64,000 nt of DNA from assembly GCA_003024175.1 (NCBI GenBank), contig MDYQ01000121.1, forward strand, positions 62,001-126,000, in the 5' to 3' direction. This DNA comes from Planoprotostelium fungivorum (taxonomy: Eukaryota; Evosea; Variosea; Cavosteliida; Cavosteliaceae). Within the stretch, counting starts at the first letter, position 1, and each line of letters starts with the position of its first letter. A model generated the notes under the pieces. It worked only from the letters and a program-made list of their open reading frames with translations. It did not search any database and was not told where the DNA came from. Positions 11,078 to 23,468 of this stretch are shown here, in pieces. A program made the translations under genes and the position numbers.

Positions 11078-12694
11078 TCACTGGCTGCTCGCCTTCAGTC
11101 GAACTTGTCCACTAAAGAAGTCCGCGTGCAGGAAGGTGTCCAACACGGGCGAGGGGCTGTTACAGTCCTCCCTTTTGCCCTTCTGAGGTGAAGACGTTCC
11201 CATCGATGAGAAAGTTCCCGAGCCGAGATGATCGAAGGTGAATGAGCTCTGCGATGCCAGACTGAAAGCAGACTGGGCACTCATGGAGAAGGCAGAAGGT
11301 CGAAAGAGGGAGGGTGACGAAGTCAATGAGCCGGATGAGCCGACGGGAGTTGACAGTTGAGAGCCGATGGATGACTGAGAGCTCATGGATAGAGAACTCA
11401 AGGAGGAATTGGAGGAGGTGAAACGAGAAGACTTGAGTTTCGGGTTCCATCTCTGGATGGGAATAGGGGCGACGATCTTGGTTTCGTTGGATAATGGAGA
11501 TGACGACCGGACGAGCTCGCTGAAAGAACGCTTCTTCTTGATCTTGGTTTGGAGTTCGTCTAATTGCTTGTCACTCAAGAGGGCAGATGTAATGACCTGA
11601 TGGAAGATTAGAGGACGATGAGACATTGCACACGGACACACCTTCTTGGTTAGATCCTCGTGAGAGATCTTTGAAAAGCGGATGAGCTCGATCAGAGGTG
11701 CGGCCAGAATCCTCATCGGAATGAAGGAGGAGCTGGAGGAGCAGTACCCCTTCTCCCAATCAATACTCCTTCGCGTCGGTGATCCACATCGTGATGGGAA
11801 GCACTGTAGAGTGTCAACGATGGAGGCTGCGTCTGATGGATCTCCACCTTCTGCAGTTGGTAGTAAGCCCATTTCTGCACGGCAATGAACAACTTGATCT
11901 CTTCCGTTCGGTCGCCTGCTGTCTTTAAAACAGCTTTGGCCATATCTAGGGGTAGACTGCAGAATCTAGTCAAGTTATCCTCTTCGAAGACCTTTGGAGG
12001 GTAAGAATGGGTCGAGGGGTGAAGAAGTGCTCACTTGGTCTGAGAAATGGGCTATCCGCTCGAGGCAGTTGGACTGGAGGATCTCGATCTTGGCCAAAGA
12101 GGCAAAAGCGTAGACGCCGCATGCAGTCTCGTGAGTGATGGTGGAAGGGTTGCAAAAGTGTTCGGCGAATAGATTAATCAGTCTCCCTATGTTGAGTCTG
12201 ACGGCTAACATGGCAAATGGGATGATCTCCTCCTCCTTAATTTCTACGGGGTGACCGTGTAGGTGGCTGATAAGGATCCGAAAGAGGTCGCAGTTTTCTT
12301 CGGTCTCAATGATAGCCCTCTCGAAGACTCTTCGGTTGTGCAGCAGATTGTGAAAGTTGTTCTGCAGAGTCTGATTCTTGAGACACATGTCCTTCAAGAC
12401 AGAGGATTGCAAGCATATGGCCCCGCAGTTACCCTCGACCAAGTCGTCGGCTTTCTTCTTTAAGAATCTAAATTGGACATTGTATGGCGTGCTGTATTTC
12501 GCTTCTTTGATACTCTGCAAGAGTTCTTTATCGCTGTCACCAAATGTGAGAGCAAACATGCTCGTCTTCAGGGATATCAGCCAATCTCTAACCCCGCACT
12601 TCATCTCACCTGGTCGTTCGTTATAGATAGTGAGGCTGGTAACGTCTCTGAAGAAGAATTCAGCCTCCTTTTGCTCTCCTTTATCAACATCCAA
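11078..12694 (-). CDS. BTB-BACK domain protein
   Basis: The N-terminal exon carries a BTB/POZ-like fold (FRILISHLHGHPVEI, then EEEIIPFAMLAVRLNI) leading into a BACK domain (CGVYAFASLAKIEIL, later FIAVQKWAYYQL and LIELIRFSKISHEDL, with VITSALLSDKQL in the next exon). Such proteins often serve as substrate adaptors for cullin-3 ubiquitin ligases. The C-terminal 150 or so residues are a Ser/Pro-rich, low-complexity tail without a recognised domain; no Kelch or PHR module was seen. The 5' end is not resolved: the coding frame is closed by a stop a few codons upstream of 12694 and has no ATG there, so a further 5' exon joined by splicing is likely. Introns lie near 12030-11990 and 11640-11597. Confidence 0.65.
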
Positions 12695-12992
12695 GGGAAA
12701 ATTCCGCGGCTTTCGTCAATCACGAGATCCTGAGAGAGGGATCGCATAACAATCTGCCAACTTTAGTCACCTTACGTTCACACGGCCCGTCCATATCTTC
12801 ACGTCTGGCACTCTATTGAACCCAATCGATAGACTCGCAACGCGCTCCACCTCATCACCTCTACGTGAACGGTCATAGAGGGTCGTGTATACGATATAGA
12901 GGGTAAACAAAACAGTTCGCACGGGATAGAGGTGAAGAGAAGCGGAGCTCCGTGTGTTTTGTTTTTTAATGTAGAAAACGTCCCGTTCATCA

Positions 12993-14277
<1,285 letters not shown>

Positions 14278-14682
14278 GTCTATGTATGGAGGTTGATTGA
14301 AAGGTCAACGGGTTAAACCTCTTTCGTTCGAAAAGAATACAGTCAGCGGTAGTTGAATGTGTGTGCGTGCTTGTCCTTGCTGACCTTGGCGAAAGAAATA
14401 CTCGATCACCTCTTTAAAAAACCTCCGACTAGTTTTCTATCACTTTTACGCTGACCTCCTCCACTTTTTTCTTCCTCGTCATCCATGCGACATCGCTCGA
14501 GAGGTTCCACTCTGTGGAATGGATGGATCCAATGTCGGTCAGTTTCATCCTTGTCAACTCTGTGGACGTCTCTTCTGATTCGTGTTTGCGTTTATTCTGT
14601 CCAACATTTGTTTGCTCCTGCCGCACAGCTGGAACTGAGGTCCGCGTCACAATCTCGATGAAGAGGGAGGGTGTACCATCGT
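14278..14682. other. intergenic between eaf6 3' end and cdk5 start
   Basis: This stretch of about 400 bp contains no convincing gene. Minus-strand frames reading through from the Eaf6 gene are out of frame with it. It likely holds the Eaf6 3' UTR and the cdk5 promoter. Confidence 0.4.
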
Positions 14683-15363
14683 TCAGAAATCGTCTTCGTC
14701 TGCAGAGAGTTAGATGATGGTGATGTGAAGCGGATCTCACCGTTGTTCGAGTTCTTCTTCTTGCGGCTACCACTCTTCTTGCTGTTGCCTGAAGACTTCT
14801 GCATCTTGGTCGGTCGGATGACAGCCTCTTCTTCGGGTGCTCCTTTCAGAACATCAGGGAGGATGGATCATCGATTACCCATCACCTGTATCGACTTGAC
14901 CGAGACTATCCTGCGCGGAGGGATCTACATACTGCGACGAATGAGATCGATTGGAAGCGTGGAAGAGGAAGATGTATGAGTTCCATCTTGGTACTCACTC
15001 TGACCGATGTAATTGAAGACAGAGAGAAGAGGCGGTCTGAATCTTTGTACTTCTGAGGTCGTTTGAGAGCTCCACTTCTGGCGGATAGATAAGAGTCCCA
15101 GCCGACCAGTATGTTGCCCAAGTTTCGTGTATCATGTAGATATGAACCCTCTAAGGCGTAGATTTGTTTCTCCAAAGATGCAAGCTTCTCTTCTGTCGAC
15201 TTCTTCTTCTCTGCGAGACGATTCAATTCTGATGTGACCTCCTTTGGCGTTCGAAGGTTCTCTATGATGCTGTATAATTCAGCACCTCATACGATGTGAT
15301 TTACTCTGTTCTCAATAAGACCTACCTCTCAAACCCTGGAGCGAGTGGACTCGTTGGGTCCAT
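14683..15363 (-). CDS. eaf6: NuA4/MOZ subunit Eaf6
   Basis: The short protein matches Eaf6/MEAF6, a small coiled-coil subunit shared by histone acetyltransferase complexes. Seen directly: an N-terminal helix (ELNRLAEKKKSTEEKLASLE), the family signature IYALEGSYLHDT then GNILVGWDSYL, and SDRLFSLSSITS. The C-terminal tail is basic then acidic, ending NNDEDDF at 14683. A consistent start is MDPTSPLAPGFE at 15363, spliced over an intron of about 52 nt to SIIENLRTPKEV. Two further introns lie near 14985-14880 and 14757-14707. The protein would act in the nucleus. It is about 150 residues, the usual family size. Confidence 0.85.
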
Positions 15364-15652
15364 CGTCTGTGGATGGATGTCGTTGATGATTGGCTGCAAC
15401 GGTTTACCGGTGGTGCGCCAAAAACTTGAGAGTAAAATTCTAGACACCCCGTTTGGAGGCTCCCGCGTTCGATTGCTACCTCTCCAATCTTGTGTGTGAA
15501 TAGAGAGGGAAGGTCCAATGACGCGACCGATTTGGGTATGTAATTTTTCAATCACTCCACAATGATCGTGGAGTGGACGGATTCGTAGCCACACTCTAAT
15601 TGGACATCACATAAAGACCCAATGATACATGCTTTGATAACATCATCTATTC

Positions 15653-16085
15653 TCAAGACTCCATAAACATACCAGCGGGCTTGGCTCCGTGTATATCGAG
15701 CTGTCTGGTCTGTTGAATGGTCGCACAGCATGGAAAACAGAAATGGCAACAGAGATCTCCAGCAGTAGAACCGTAGATTCCATACTTATCTCTGATTCGA
15801 CCACGGACAACGCATCCACAGATGCAGGGATAGCAAGTGGCGAGACAGCAATCAACAATGCTGCATTCGGTCTGATTTACGGCGGCATTCTGATAAGCTA
15901 ATTGACAGGGAAGACAAAACATGGTCACGCAGCCTGATTCGGATGAGTTGACTTCGAATCATCCTATAATCGATGATGGGTCTTGGATCAAATCACTCAC
16001 AGACTTTGAAGTCATCGAAGCAGTCGCAGATTCCTACGTCCCAATGGCCAGAAACTCCATCACTATGCATGGTCGTGTACGCCAT
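15653..16085 (-). CDS. PLAC8-family Cys-rich protein
   Basis: This small Cys-rich protein of about 115 residues has the PLAC8 pattern: GICDCFDDFKVCC, then FCLPCQLAY, CCLATCYPCICGCVVRGRIRDKYGI, and LCCHFCFPCCATIQQ before a C-terminal tail. PLAC8 proteins lie at membranes and are variously linked to cell size, cadmium or calcium handling and lipid droplets; no precise role can be given here. Two exons are joined by one intron at about 16013-15947 that removes a short in-frame extension. The ATG at 16085 gives a compact N-terminus before the first Cys motif. Confidence 0.85.
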
Positions 16086-16236
16086 CTTGGCTGTTGTTCT
16101 TTTTGCCTCCCAGCCACATTTACGCGTCACGTTGAAGAACGTGACATCGCACGTTAACTACCGGTGTTGGATTACAGGAAGAGCCCTTCCGGAATATTCG
16201 TGAGAGGAAGAGAATCAATGAAACAGGACACATCAT

Positions 16237-18084
16237 CTATCTCAAGTCTAATTTCAACTCTGACAGGGACTTGTCTCGAATCGATTGCTGCAGTTGGTTG
16301 ATCTCGTCGTGCGTCAGAGATCGATCCATGGATCGGAAGTTGATGCGATAACAATGGCTCTCTCTCTTTGTCTTTGGATGAACGAATCGATCGGCAAGTT
16401 GGACGCTCTCGATCAAATCACCTCCCACGCCACGTACCATCTTTCGGTATGTGAATTTTATGTTTAGAGGCGATGAGATGGACGTAGAGGATGATGGATG
16501 TCTCTCACTTCGAAGAAATCGTTCGGTTGGTATCTCTCATCGATCCAGAAGGAGATGTCTTTGATGCAGGGAGGATACTGCATCCGTCATCTTTCACCAC
16601 GATGCAATCCATCTCCGTCGATGGTCACCATCTTCCATCTCTTCTCACCTTCGAGTACTCTTGAAACTTGATGATCTCATCCCTCGTGAACTGCGATTTG
16701 AATCTCTCATCTTGTGACCAGAACAAACGAATGTCAGGTATCTGAAAGAGAACCATGGCCAACCTCTCTAAACCCAAACCAAAGGCCCAACCGACGTGGT
16801 CTCTCAATCCAATGGACTTTAAAATGTCTTGGTGAACGAGACCACAACCGAGCATCTAAGAGGTGTCACTGTGGTGATGGTGGCTGTACAAGCTGGGACA
16901 CCTCGAGCCACTTTTCGCGGAAGTAGATTTCGAGTTCAAAGGAAGGATGAGTGAAGGGGAAATAAGCGTCGACCCATTTCATCTGTAGTTCTTGACCGAA
17001 GATGGCGGTGATGGCACCTGATGTGTGTCATGCGACGGTGACGATGGTGATTAGACGATGACCATGATGGTGAGGTGGAGAAGGTGTCGATATCGAAAGC
17101 GAGAGGATATCTATAGATGATGTTGATGATGATGGTGGTGATGGAGGAACACGTGGACATGTGGTTTGATGATGTGATGATGAAGGTGAGTTTCGCACCT
17201 TGCAGCCACTTCTTCAGATCCTCTTCTATGATTTTGTTCTGTTGGTCTTCTGTGAGGTTTCCAAATTGTTTCCTCTCAAAGATGCGGACACCTGTTCTCA
17301 CGGTTCACACGTAACGTACGTATGGATCGTGACATTTCAGCGAGATTCACCTTCCATCTGATGGAATATGGGATAATGCGTCGAGTCGATTTCGTCTCTC
17401 CTGAATACGCATCAGCGACAGCTTCAAATCGATCTGAATAAAAACGTTCTTCTTTTTCTTCTGTGTGTCACACCTATACACGTCGCCAGTCACCAAGAAG
17501 GCATTGTTGTGATTAGACATGAGTTCTGTCTGATGGGCACTTTAGACAGTCAGAGATGCACTTGATGAGACGGTAACAGGAGAATGGAGGGAGGTCTACC
17601 TGGTGTGTGTCCTGAGGACGGTGTCTTTGTTGATGTAGTACGTGTCTGATGGTCTCCTGCTCACATGATCTTTCGGTGTTAGCAGTGAGTCGAAGCATTT
17701 GTGAGTGCTAACGATGGGGTTGAGATTGTCGAAGAAGGTGAATGTTGGTGTCAATTCGTTCCCTGATCGAAAATGATTTTCGACTTTTGTCTTAATGATA
17801 TTCAAAGGATGGAGTTTCTGTTCATTAAGTGAGACGATTGAGAATAGGATTCGTGATTACCTGTTGATGTAGATTCTTTCCAATCTTCTCTTCGATGTTT
17901 GAGGGTACGTTGAACCATTCATCTCTAGATTTTCCTTACCACGACTCAGATATCCAATGCAATAGATGCAGTCGATACCTGACAGAGGACCTATTGAATG
18001 ATACCTCTTTATCTGAATGTGAGTGAATACAGTTTTGATCCTCTTTTCCCCACACGTGGGTATTCTTCTCAGCATCCCGTGCAT
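16237..18084 (-). CDS. FARS2: mitochondrial phenylalanyl-tRNA synthetase
   Basis: This is a monomeric class II aminoacyl-tRNA synthetase that charges tRNA-Phe. Motifs in order: an N-terminal basic segment ([17 protein letters not shown]) that fits a mitochondrial presequence, KIGKNLHQQ with KLHPLNIIK, a motif-2 region around [15 protein letters not shown] and VTGDVYRCD, then [10 protein letters not shown], the motif-3 stretch [13 protein letters not shown], and a C-terminal anticodon-binding (FDX-ACB) domain ending with [17 protein letters not shown]. The presence of the FDX-ACB domain on the same chain distinguishes it from the two-subunit cytosolic enzyme. At least eight short introns are present, one spanning about 76 nt after the presequence. 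The start codon lies only 90 bp from the divergent WD40 gene. Confidence 0.88.
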
Positions 18085-18174
18085 ATCTGGATGCGATGTG
18101 ATGTGATGATCGGAAATTTGGTTCAAAGCACGGCTCTATTTTCGGGCCATCTCATACATCACTCGTAGCTGCTG
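18085..18174. promoter_or_regulatory. compact shared promoter
   Basis: Only 90 bp separate the start codons of the divergent mitochondrial PheRS gene and the WD40 gene. Any promoters must overlap or lie inside 5' UTRs. The interval contains TGTGATGTGATGATCGG; no known factor site was identified. Confidence 0.45.
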
Positions 18175-20114
18175 ATGGGAGGCGCAGCGTCAGCCAGACC
18201 CTCTCAACCATACAAACCTGCCCACTATCCACAACAGGATCAACACAAGGATCACTTTCAGAGGGTGTATGAAGGCCACAGAGACAGTGTGACAACTGTC
18301 GTCGTATCGGGCAAATACCTTTTCAGCGCGTCGAGGGATACGTACGTTAAGAGGTGGAACTTGAAGGTGATGATTCCGTGACTCTACGAGGAATGACATG
18401 CCGCAGAACACAGCTAAGCGAAGAGAATGTTCAGTTACATATAGAGGTCACACGTTCTGGGTGGAATGTATGCAGGTAGTGGACAACTATCTCTTCACAG
18501 GATCAGCCGATCACACGATCAAGGCGTGGAACGTCAAGGTGATTCACGATCATCGACTCTATCGCTGATCTCGACAGACGGCAGAATGTCTACAGACGTA
18601 CAAAGGTCACACGAACGACGTGACTAATATCAGCGTGAAGGGAAAATACCTCTTCAGTACATCGAGAGACAACACGATGAAAGTGTGGGACATCGAAAAG
18701 GTATCTCATCATCATGCAAATGTAAATTCTCAAAGAGAATAGGGAGAAGTACTGCGAGAATATCTTGGGCACAGTGGTTGGGTGGAACAATTTGTCTTAT
18801 CGGCCGGTACAGCCTTCACTGGTTCTCATGACAAGACAGTCCGAGCCTGGGACGTGGAGGTGATGTCACAGAACTTCATCCATCACGTTCGAATGAGATG
18901 ATGCAGTCTGGGGAGTGTACCAGAGTATATGATGGTCACATGCATCGCATTCAATGTATGGAAGTCGACCCCGTAACCAACATTTTGTACACCGGATCAG
19001 CCGATGAAGTCATCATATCGTGGGCCATCATGGTGAGTGATGATGAAGAGTGAAAAGGAGTGAGACGAGATAGACGGGGGACGTCCTTCACATGTTCAAG
19101 GGTCACCAATTAGAGATCACTCATATATCCATTCACAACGGAAATATGTACAGTAGCAGCAGAGATTGCACATTGCGGCAGTGGAATACGACGGTGAGAA
19201 AGATTATCCTTATATCGTCTCGTCGCTGAAGCTTAACAGACTAATGAAATGACGAAAATCTACCGAGGCCACACGGCTCCAATCAAAACGTTCATCATTT
19301 CACAGAATCACATGTTCAGCGCTTCTGCCGACCACAACGTGAGAATGTGGTCTCTGGAGGTGATGGACAACTTCTACATTTCCTTCTAACAGGAGCAGAC
19401 GGGCGAATGCGTAAAGACAATGAGAGGTCACACGAACCCTGTGACGAGTTTGGCTATCTATAGACGTCTCTTGTTGACGGGGTCAGATGACAAGAGGGTG
19501 TTGGGATGGAAGGTGAGACGGTGCGATTTCGTCGGCCATTTGATTTGATAAGATTCCTCTCCCGAAAGAACCAAGAAATTCGTTGAGCCTCCAGGCTGAC
19601 TCTCCAAGAAAATCATCATCTGATCAGGTGATCATCATCACCAACCTTGACCTACTCATCACCGACTCATCTCTTTACACAGAACGATGACTCCGACTCT
19701 GAGTCCCACGAGCCATACACGTCACCAACTAATATCAGTCGCCCGGAATTTAACACACCAGAGATAGAAGAGCCTCCTGCTCCTTCTAACGAGAATGTCA
19801 TTCCTCCCGGCTCGGTGATCACATTGGTCGACGTGGAAAATTCTCTGACATTTCACCAGCTCGACTACGATCGTGACGATCATGGTATGGAGGATAGAGC
19901 AGACGAGAGAGTCAGCCATCTTGTCATGGATGCAGAGGGCGAACGATTTAAAAACGATTCCAAGTTTTCAGACATGAGAGGTGAAGAGGAGACAGACACG
20001 TGAGATGATGATTGATGAGGTGCAGGTCTACTGAAATTCGATGACGAAGATGATGAGCCACCCAAACCAGTCGGACGAGTGAATCCTCCAAAGAGGAATA
20101 CATTTGTGACGTAG
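18175..20114 (+). CDS. WD40-repeat protein, eight repeats
   Basis: After a short N-terminus (MGGAASARPSQ, where Gly2 makes N-myristoylation possible) come eight WD40 repeats, each starting with a GH-like dipeptide and ending in a W-containing strand: for example EGHRDSVTTV to VKRWNLK, RGHTFWVECM to IKAWNVK, and RGHTNPVTSL to VLGWK. Most repeats sit on separate exons with introns of about 40 nt between them. The C-terminal 160 residues are acidic and disordered, ending PKRNTFVT with TAG at 20112. The repeats resemble those of F-box/WD proteins, but no F-box is present, so it is best described as a beta-propeller scaffold of unknown role. Confidence 0.85.
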
Positions 20115-20339
20115 ACATGAGCGTGATCTTTTCAGCTACGAACGGTCTCGTGCAACTGACGAGAGAAGGCGTGACACCTCTCAGGACATTGAAAGTTCTA
20201 TATGCTCCAGTCGTGCCTGCGTTTGACAACTCAACTTCTCGGAGATAAAGAACTTTCTTGGAACTCGGTGATTGACTTTGTGCTTCGCGGGTGTCTCGTG
20301 CCACAGACAGACACATCATCGCATCACGTCACCTCTTTA

Positions 20340-23306
20340 ATGAGGGCCCTGCACAATCTGGGTGGCCAGATAGAGTACACCCGGCACAAGGTGAGAAGAG
20401 CCGCGATCTGTGTCCCATATCCACCCCTGCAGTATTTCACCTCTCGATCCGATGAATTGAAAGGAGATGCTGTTCTTAACGAGATGAGATTGCAATGGGA
20501 GAACATGATGGGATCCGTCGATGGTATGAAAAAGTTGATCACGAAACAGTTCCAATTTCGAAGTGTGTGCATCATAAACCAACTCATCATCTTCTGAGAG
20601 TTTGACAGGTCAACAGGCGCACCTGCTTCGGTGTGCAAATCTCTTGAATGAATTTTACGAAAACGATGCCGAGATGGAGGACCTCTTTGTGCAATTATCA
20701 TTGGCACATCAGAGGAACGACATCACCTTCACAGAGTTTCAGGTTGGGATGATATATCGTCATAGACATCTTACATTCCTCTACAGCAGAAGCAAGTGGC
20801 ACTGCAAGACAAATTGACAGTTTTCGCTCAAGTGGCGCAAGGTCCACGTGCTGTCTTCCGAAAGAGGGAGAAGGACTACGCAGAATATGAAGCCAAGCGA
20901 TCGATGCTCAATTATTTACAAGACAAGAGTCGAGTCGAAAAGACAACGAACGTCATCGAGGTGATTACGATCATCATTCGCCCCTCATAATGCATTACAC
21001 CCATCGACACGTGCTCCATCTTCTCATCCCATCCGACAGGCAACCGCGGCCGTTGAGACGTCCAGAAACGATTACCTTCGCTCCGATGAGAACCTCAGAC
21101 ACAACCTCTCTAAACTGTTGGGTAACCGTCACCTCTACTTCCAACCCATCTTCCAATCCATATTATCGGCACACTCTTCCCTCTTCTATCACTTGGCCCA
21201 ATCTTACGTTCGTGTCCACTTTGACACCAAAGTGAGAAGTGTACCACTGGAGATGATGGAGATCAGGAGGAGCAACACGAGAGCTGTAGCGGTGGACGGT
21301 GAGGAGCGGCAGGTTGTAGATGGATGACGTGGTAATAGAAGCGAGGATTCTGCAGATACAACATGATGCCCTTCCGGCGTCGCCGATCAATACGGAGATC
21401 ATTCGAGTGGAGTTGAACTGTCCGAAGCCACAACCACTGACGAGAGAAGAGAAAGACATCGTGGAGAGCAGGTGAAGCGTCAAGAGAACATCATTTGTCA
21501 TCATTCATGAAATATGTGGAAGAACGAACACCTCATCTTCATCTTCTTTCGAGGACAATACTAATAATAATATTATTTATATGTTAAAACATTTTTATTT
21601 CAAAATAAAACGAAATCAATTCGATTTTTGATCGGAATATCGCAGACTCATGAAGAGAACTCTGACCGACCGCGACGCTTACCAAGACCTGATGGATCTA
21701 TTTTTAGACCCAAACATGACTCTGGTAGACACTCTCATCCGTCTCACCACCGCCAGCGAATCAGACACCCACGCTTACACTCTGGTCGAATTCTACAACC
21801 GTTTGGACTGGACTTCTTATCTCATTCGAATGGGAATCACACTCGAGGTCAGGTACATCAGTGAGTTGCAAGAGCCACCGCGGCCACACATCGTGACTCG
21901 TTGTAGATTGCGAGACGACTCTATTTCGAGCCAATGGATTGGTATCGAAAATGATGGTCGGCCACGCGGCCACGAATGGATTTTACGATTACGCATTAGA
22001 CGTTCTCACGCCAATCAGAGATTATCTCAAGTCGAGGGACGAAGACTATGAGGTGACAATATCGTGTCGTCGCCTTGCCTTTGGCGTGGAGGTTTCGTCT
22101 GACACGAATGGTTCAGATCGATAGTTTCAAATTGGAGAGGGGAAACGTGGAGGAGAACGTGGAGAACCTGTTGAAGTTGACTGGATTGTTACTGGATCGA
22201 GTCTACGAATCGTTTGACAAATTACCAAAGTGAGTCTCATATCGAATAAAACGATCATAAATGATTATATTTTGTGACGAGACATCCAGGTCCATACGAG
22301 AAGTCTGCACATACCTTCGCTGTACCTTAGAAGAGACGTATCCAAAGAGTGCTGATGCTATTTTGGGAGGTTTCATTTTTCTGCGACTTTTCAACCCCAT
22401 GCTCGTCACTGGGAAAGTCCTGGGACACCCAGAGGCACTGAAGGGTGCGTTGTAGATCGAAACGATTTTCTCAATGGATTCAGATTTGAGTCCAAGAGAG
22501 AGGAGGGGCCTCATGTTGGCATCCAAGGTGAAGAAATTTCGACGTTTTCATCAGAGATGTCAATTTCCATCTCCTTCATTGACCATATCATCGTTACTAT
22601 TTCACTTGACGAATGCTTCAGACTTGACATTCTGACACACGAAACAGATCATACAAAACGTTTCCAATTTCGTCACACACCCGAAAGAGGAATACATCGC
22701 ACCCACAGTCGCGTGGACGCAGCAGCAGATCCCTCACATTCGAAGTTATTTTGAGAGATTCGGTACGTCGGAACCCGTGGAGCCTACGCCTGTCACGGAG
22801 ATGTCACCGGAGGTAAAGTTCGAACGAGGAGACGAGGCTGATGAGATCAGAGTTTCATGAAGATGTATACCATCGTCTACAAGGCGAGAGATCGACTGAT
22901 CAAAGGTCTCGAGTTGAAAGATCCAGAGGTGAAGCCATCACATCATCACGTACATCACATCATCATCAAGTACATCATCACAACACCATACGCCACCATC
23001 ACATGACTACACTATTCACATGTCATCACCACATGATGAATCGATGACTCGCACCCAAACTGACCTCAGCATCAGATGGCGAAAAAGTTGGAAGGAGCGA
23101 TCACCAAGATCGGAGAACACGTGAAGAAGAGAGAGAAGAGATTCACAGAGGCCATCGCACCCATTCGAAAGAGGACGGGAACGTTCATTGCCATGTCCAG
23201 AAATACAGAAGGAGGGAGCATGATTGCCATGTCTAGAAACACAGAGGGAGGGAGCATGATTGCCATGTCCAGAAACAAGGAGGGAGGGAGCATGATCTCC
23301 ATGTAA
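20340..23306 (+). CDS. BAR and RasGAP protein
   Basis: The 5' exons encode a helical BAR-type domain (LQWENMMGSVDGMKKLITKQ, LLNEFYENDAEMEDLF, EYEAKRSMLNYLQDKSR, RHLYFQPIFQSILSAHSSLF), which senses curved membranes. The 3' exons encode a RasGAP domain: FRANGLVSKMMVGHAATNGF, the family signature GGFIFLRLFNPMLVTG (FLR-x3-P type), and IIQNVSNFVTHPKEEYI. RasGAPs speed GTP hydrolysis on Ras and switch it off. The two halves are joined across an AT-rich gap of about 175 bp (21473-21646), which is either a long intron or the boundary between two genes. The C-terminus is basic and carries three copies of a 12-residue repeat before TAA at 23304. An AATAAA lies at about 23359. The start at 20340 is the first in-frame ATG before the BAR exons. 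Confidence 0.65.
21551..21640. other. AT-rich spacer between BAR and RasGAP parts
   Basis: This block is far richer in A and T than its surroundings and contains runs such as AATAATAATATTATTTATATG and AATAAA elements. It could be an intron within a BAR-RasGAP gene or a polyadenylation and promoter region between two genes. Confidence 0.5.
23187..23294 (+). repeat. three 36-bp tandem repeats in RasGAP C-terminus
   Basis: Three near-identical 36-bp units encode IAMSRNTEGGSM three times (the last with K for T), followed by a partial fourth unit and the stop codon. The copies differ by only a few bases, so the expansion is recent. The repeats add basic, Ser-rich, possibly phosphorylatable sequence. 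Confidence 0.95.
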
Positions 23307-23468
23307 CATAATGCGTGGCGTCACATTGCCACGATGTACCATAGAATGTATCAAGATCGAAATAAATGTGTATGTGTCACCCGATGGATGTTTCATCTTA
23401 TCCTCATCACAAGTGTAACACCAGATGATGAGAGAGAAAGGGAGGGACGAATGGATGTCTGTATGGGT

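Noticed and set aside
20116-20250. Start of the BAR gene at the ATG near 20117
   Set aside because: That frame closes after about 43 codons and could not be spliced cleanly to the BAR exons; the in-frame ATG at 20340 is simpler.
23072-23396. Minus-strand repetitive frames with Pro/Leu repeats
   Set aside because: They are antisense to the 36-bp repeats of the RasGAP C-terminus.
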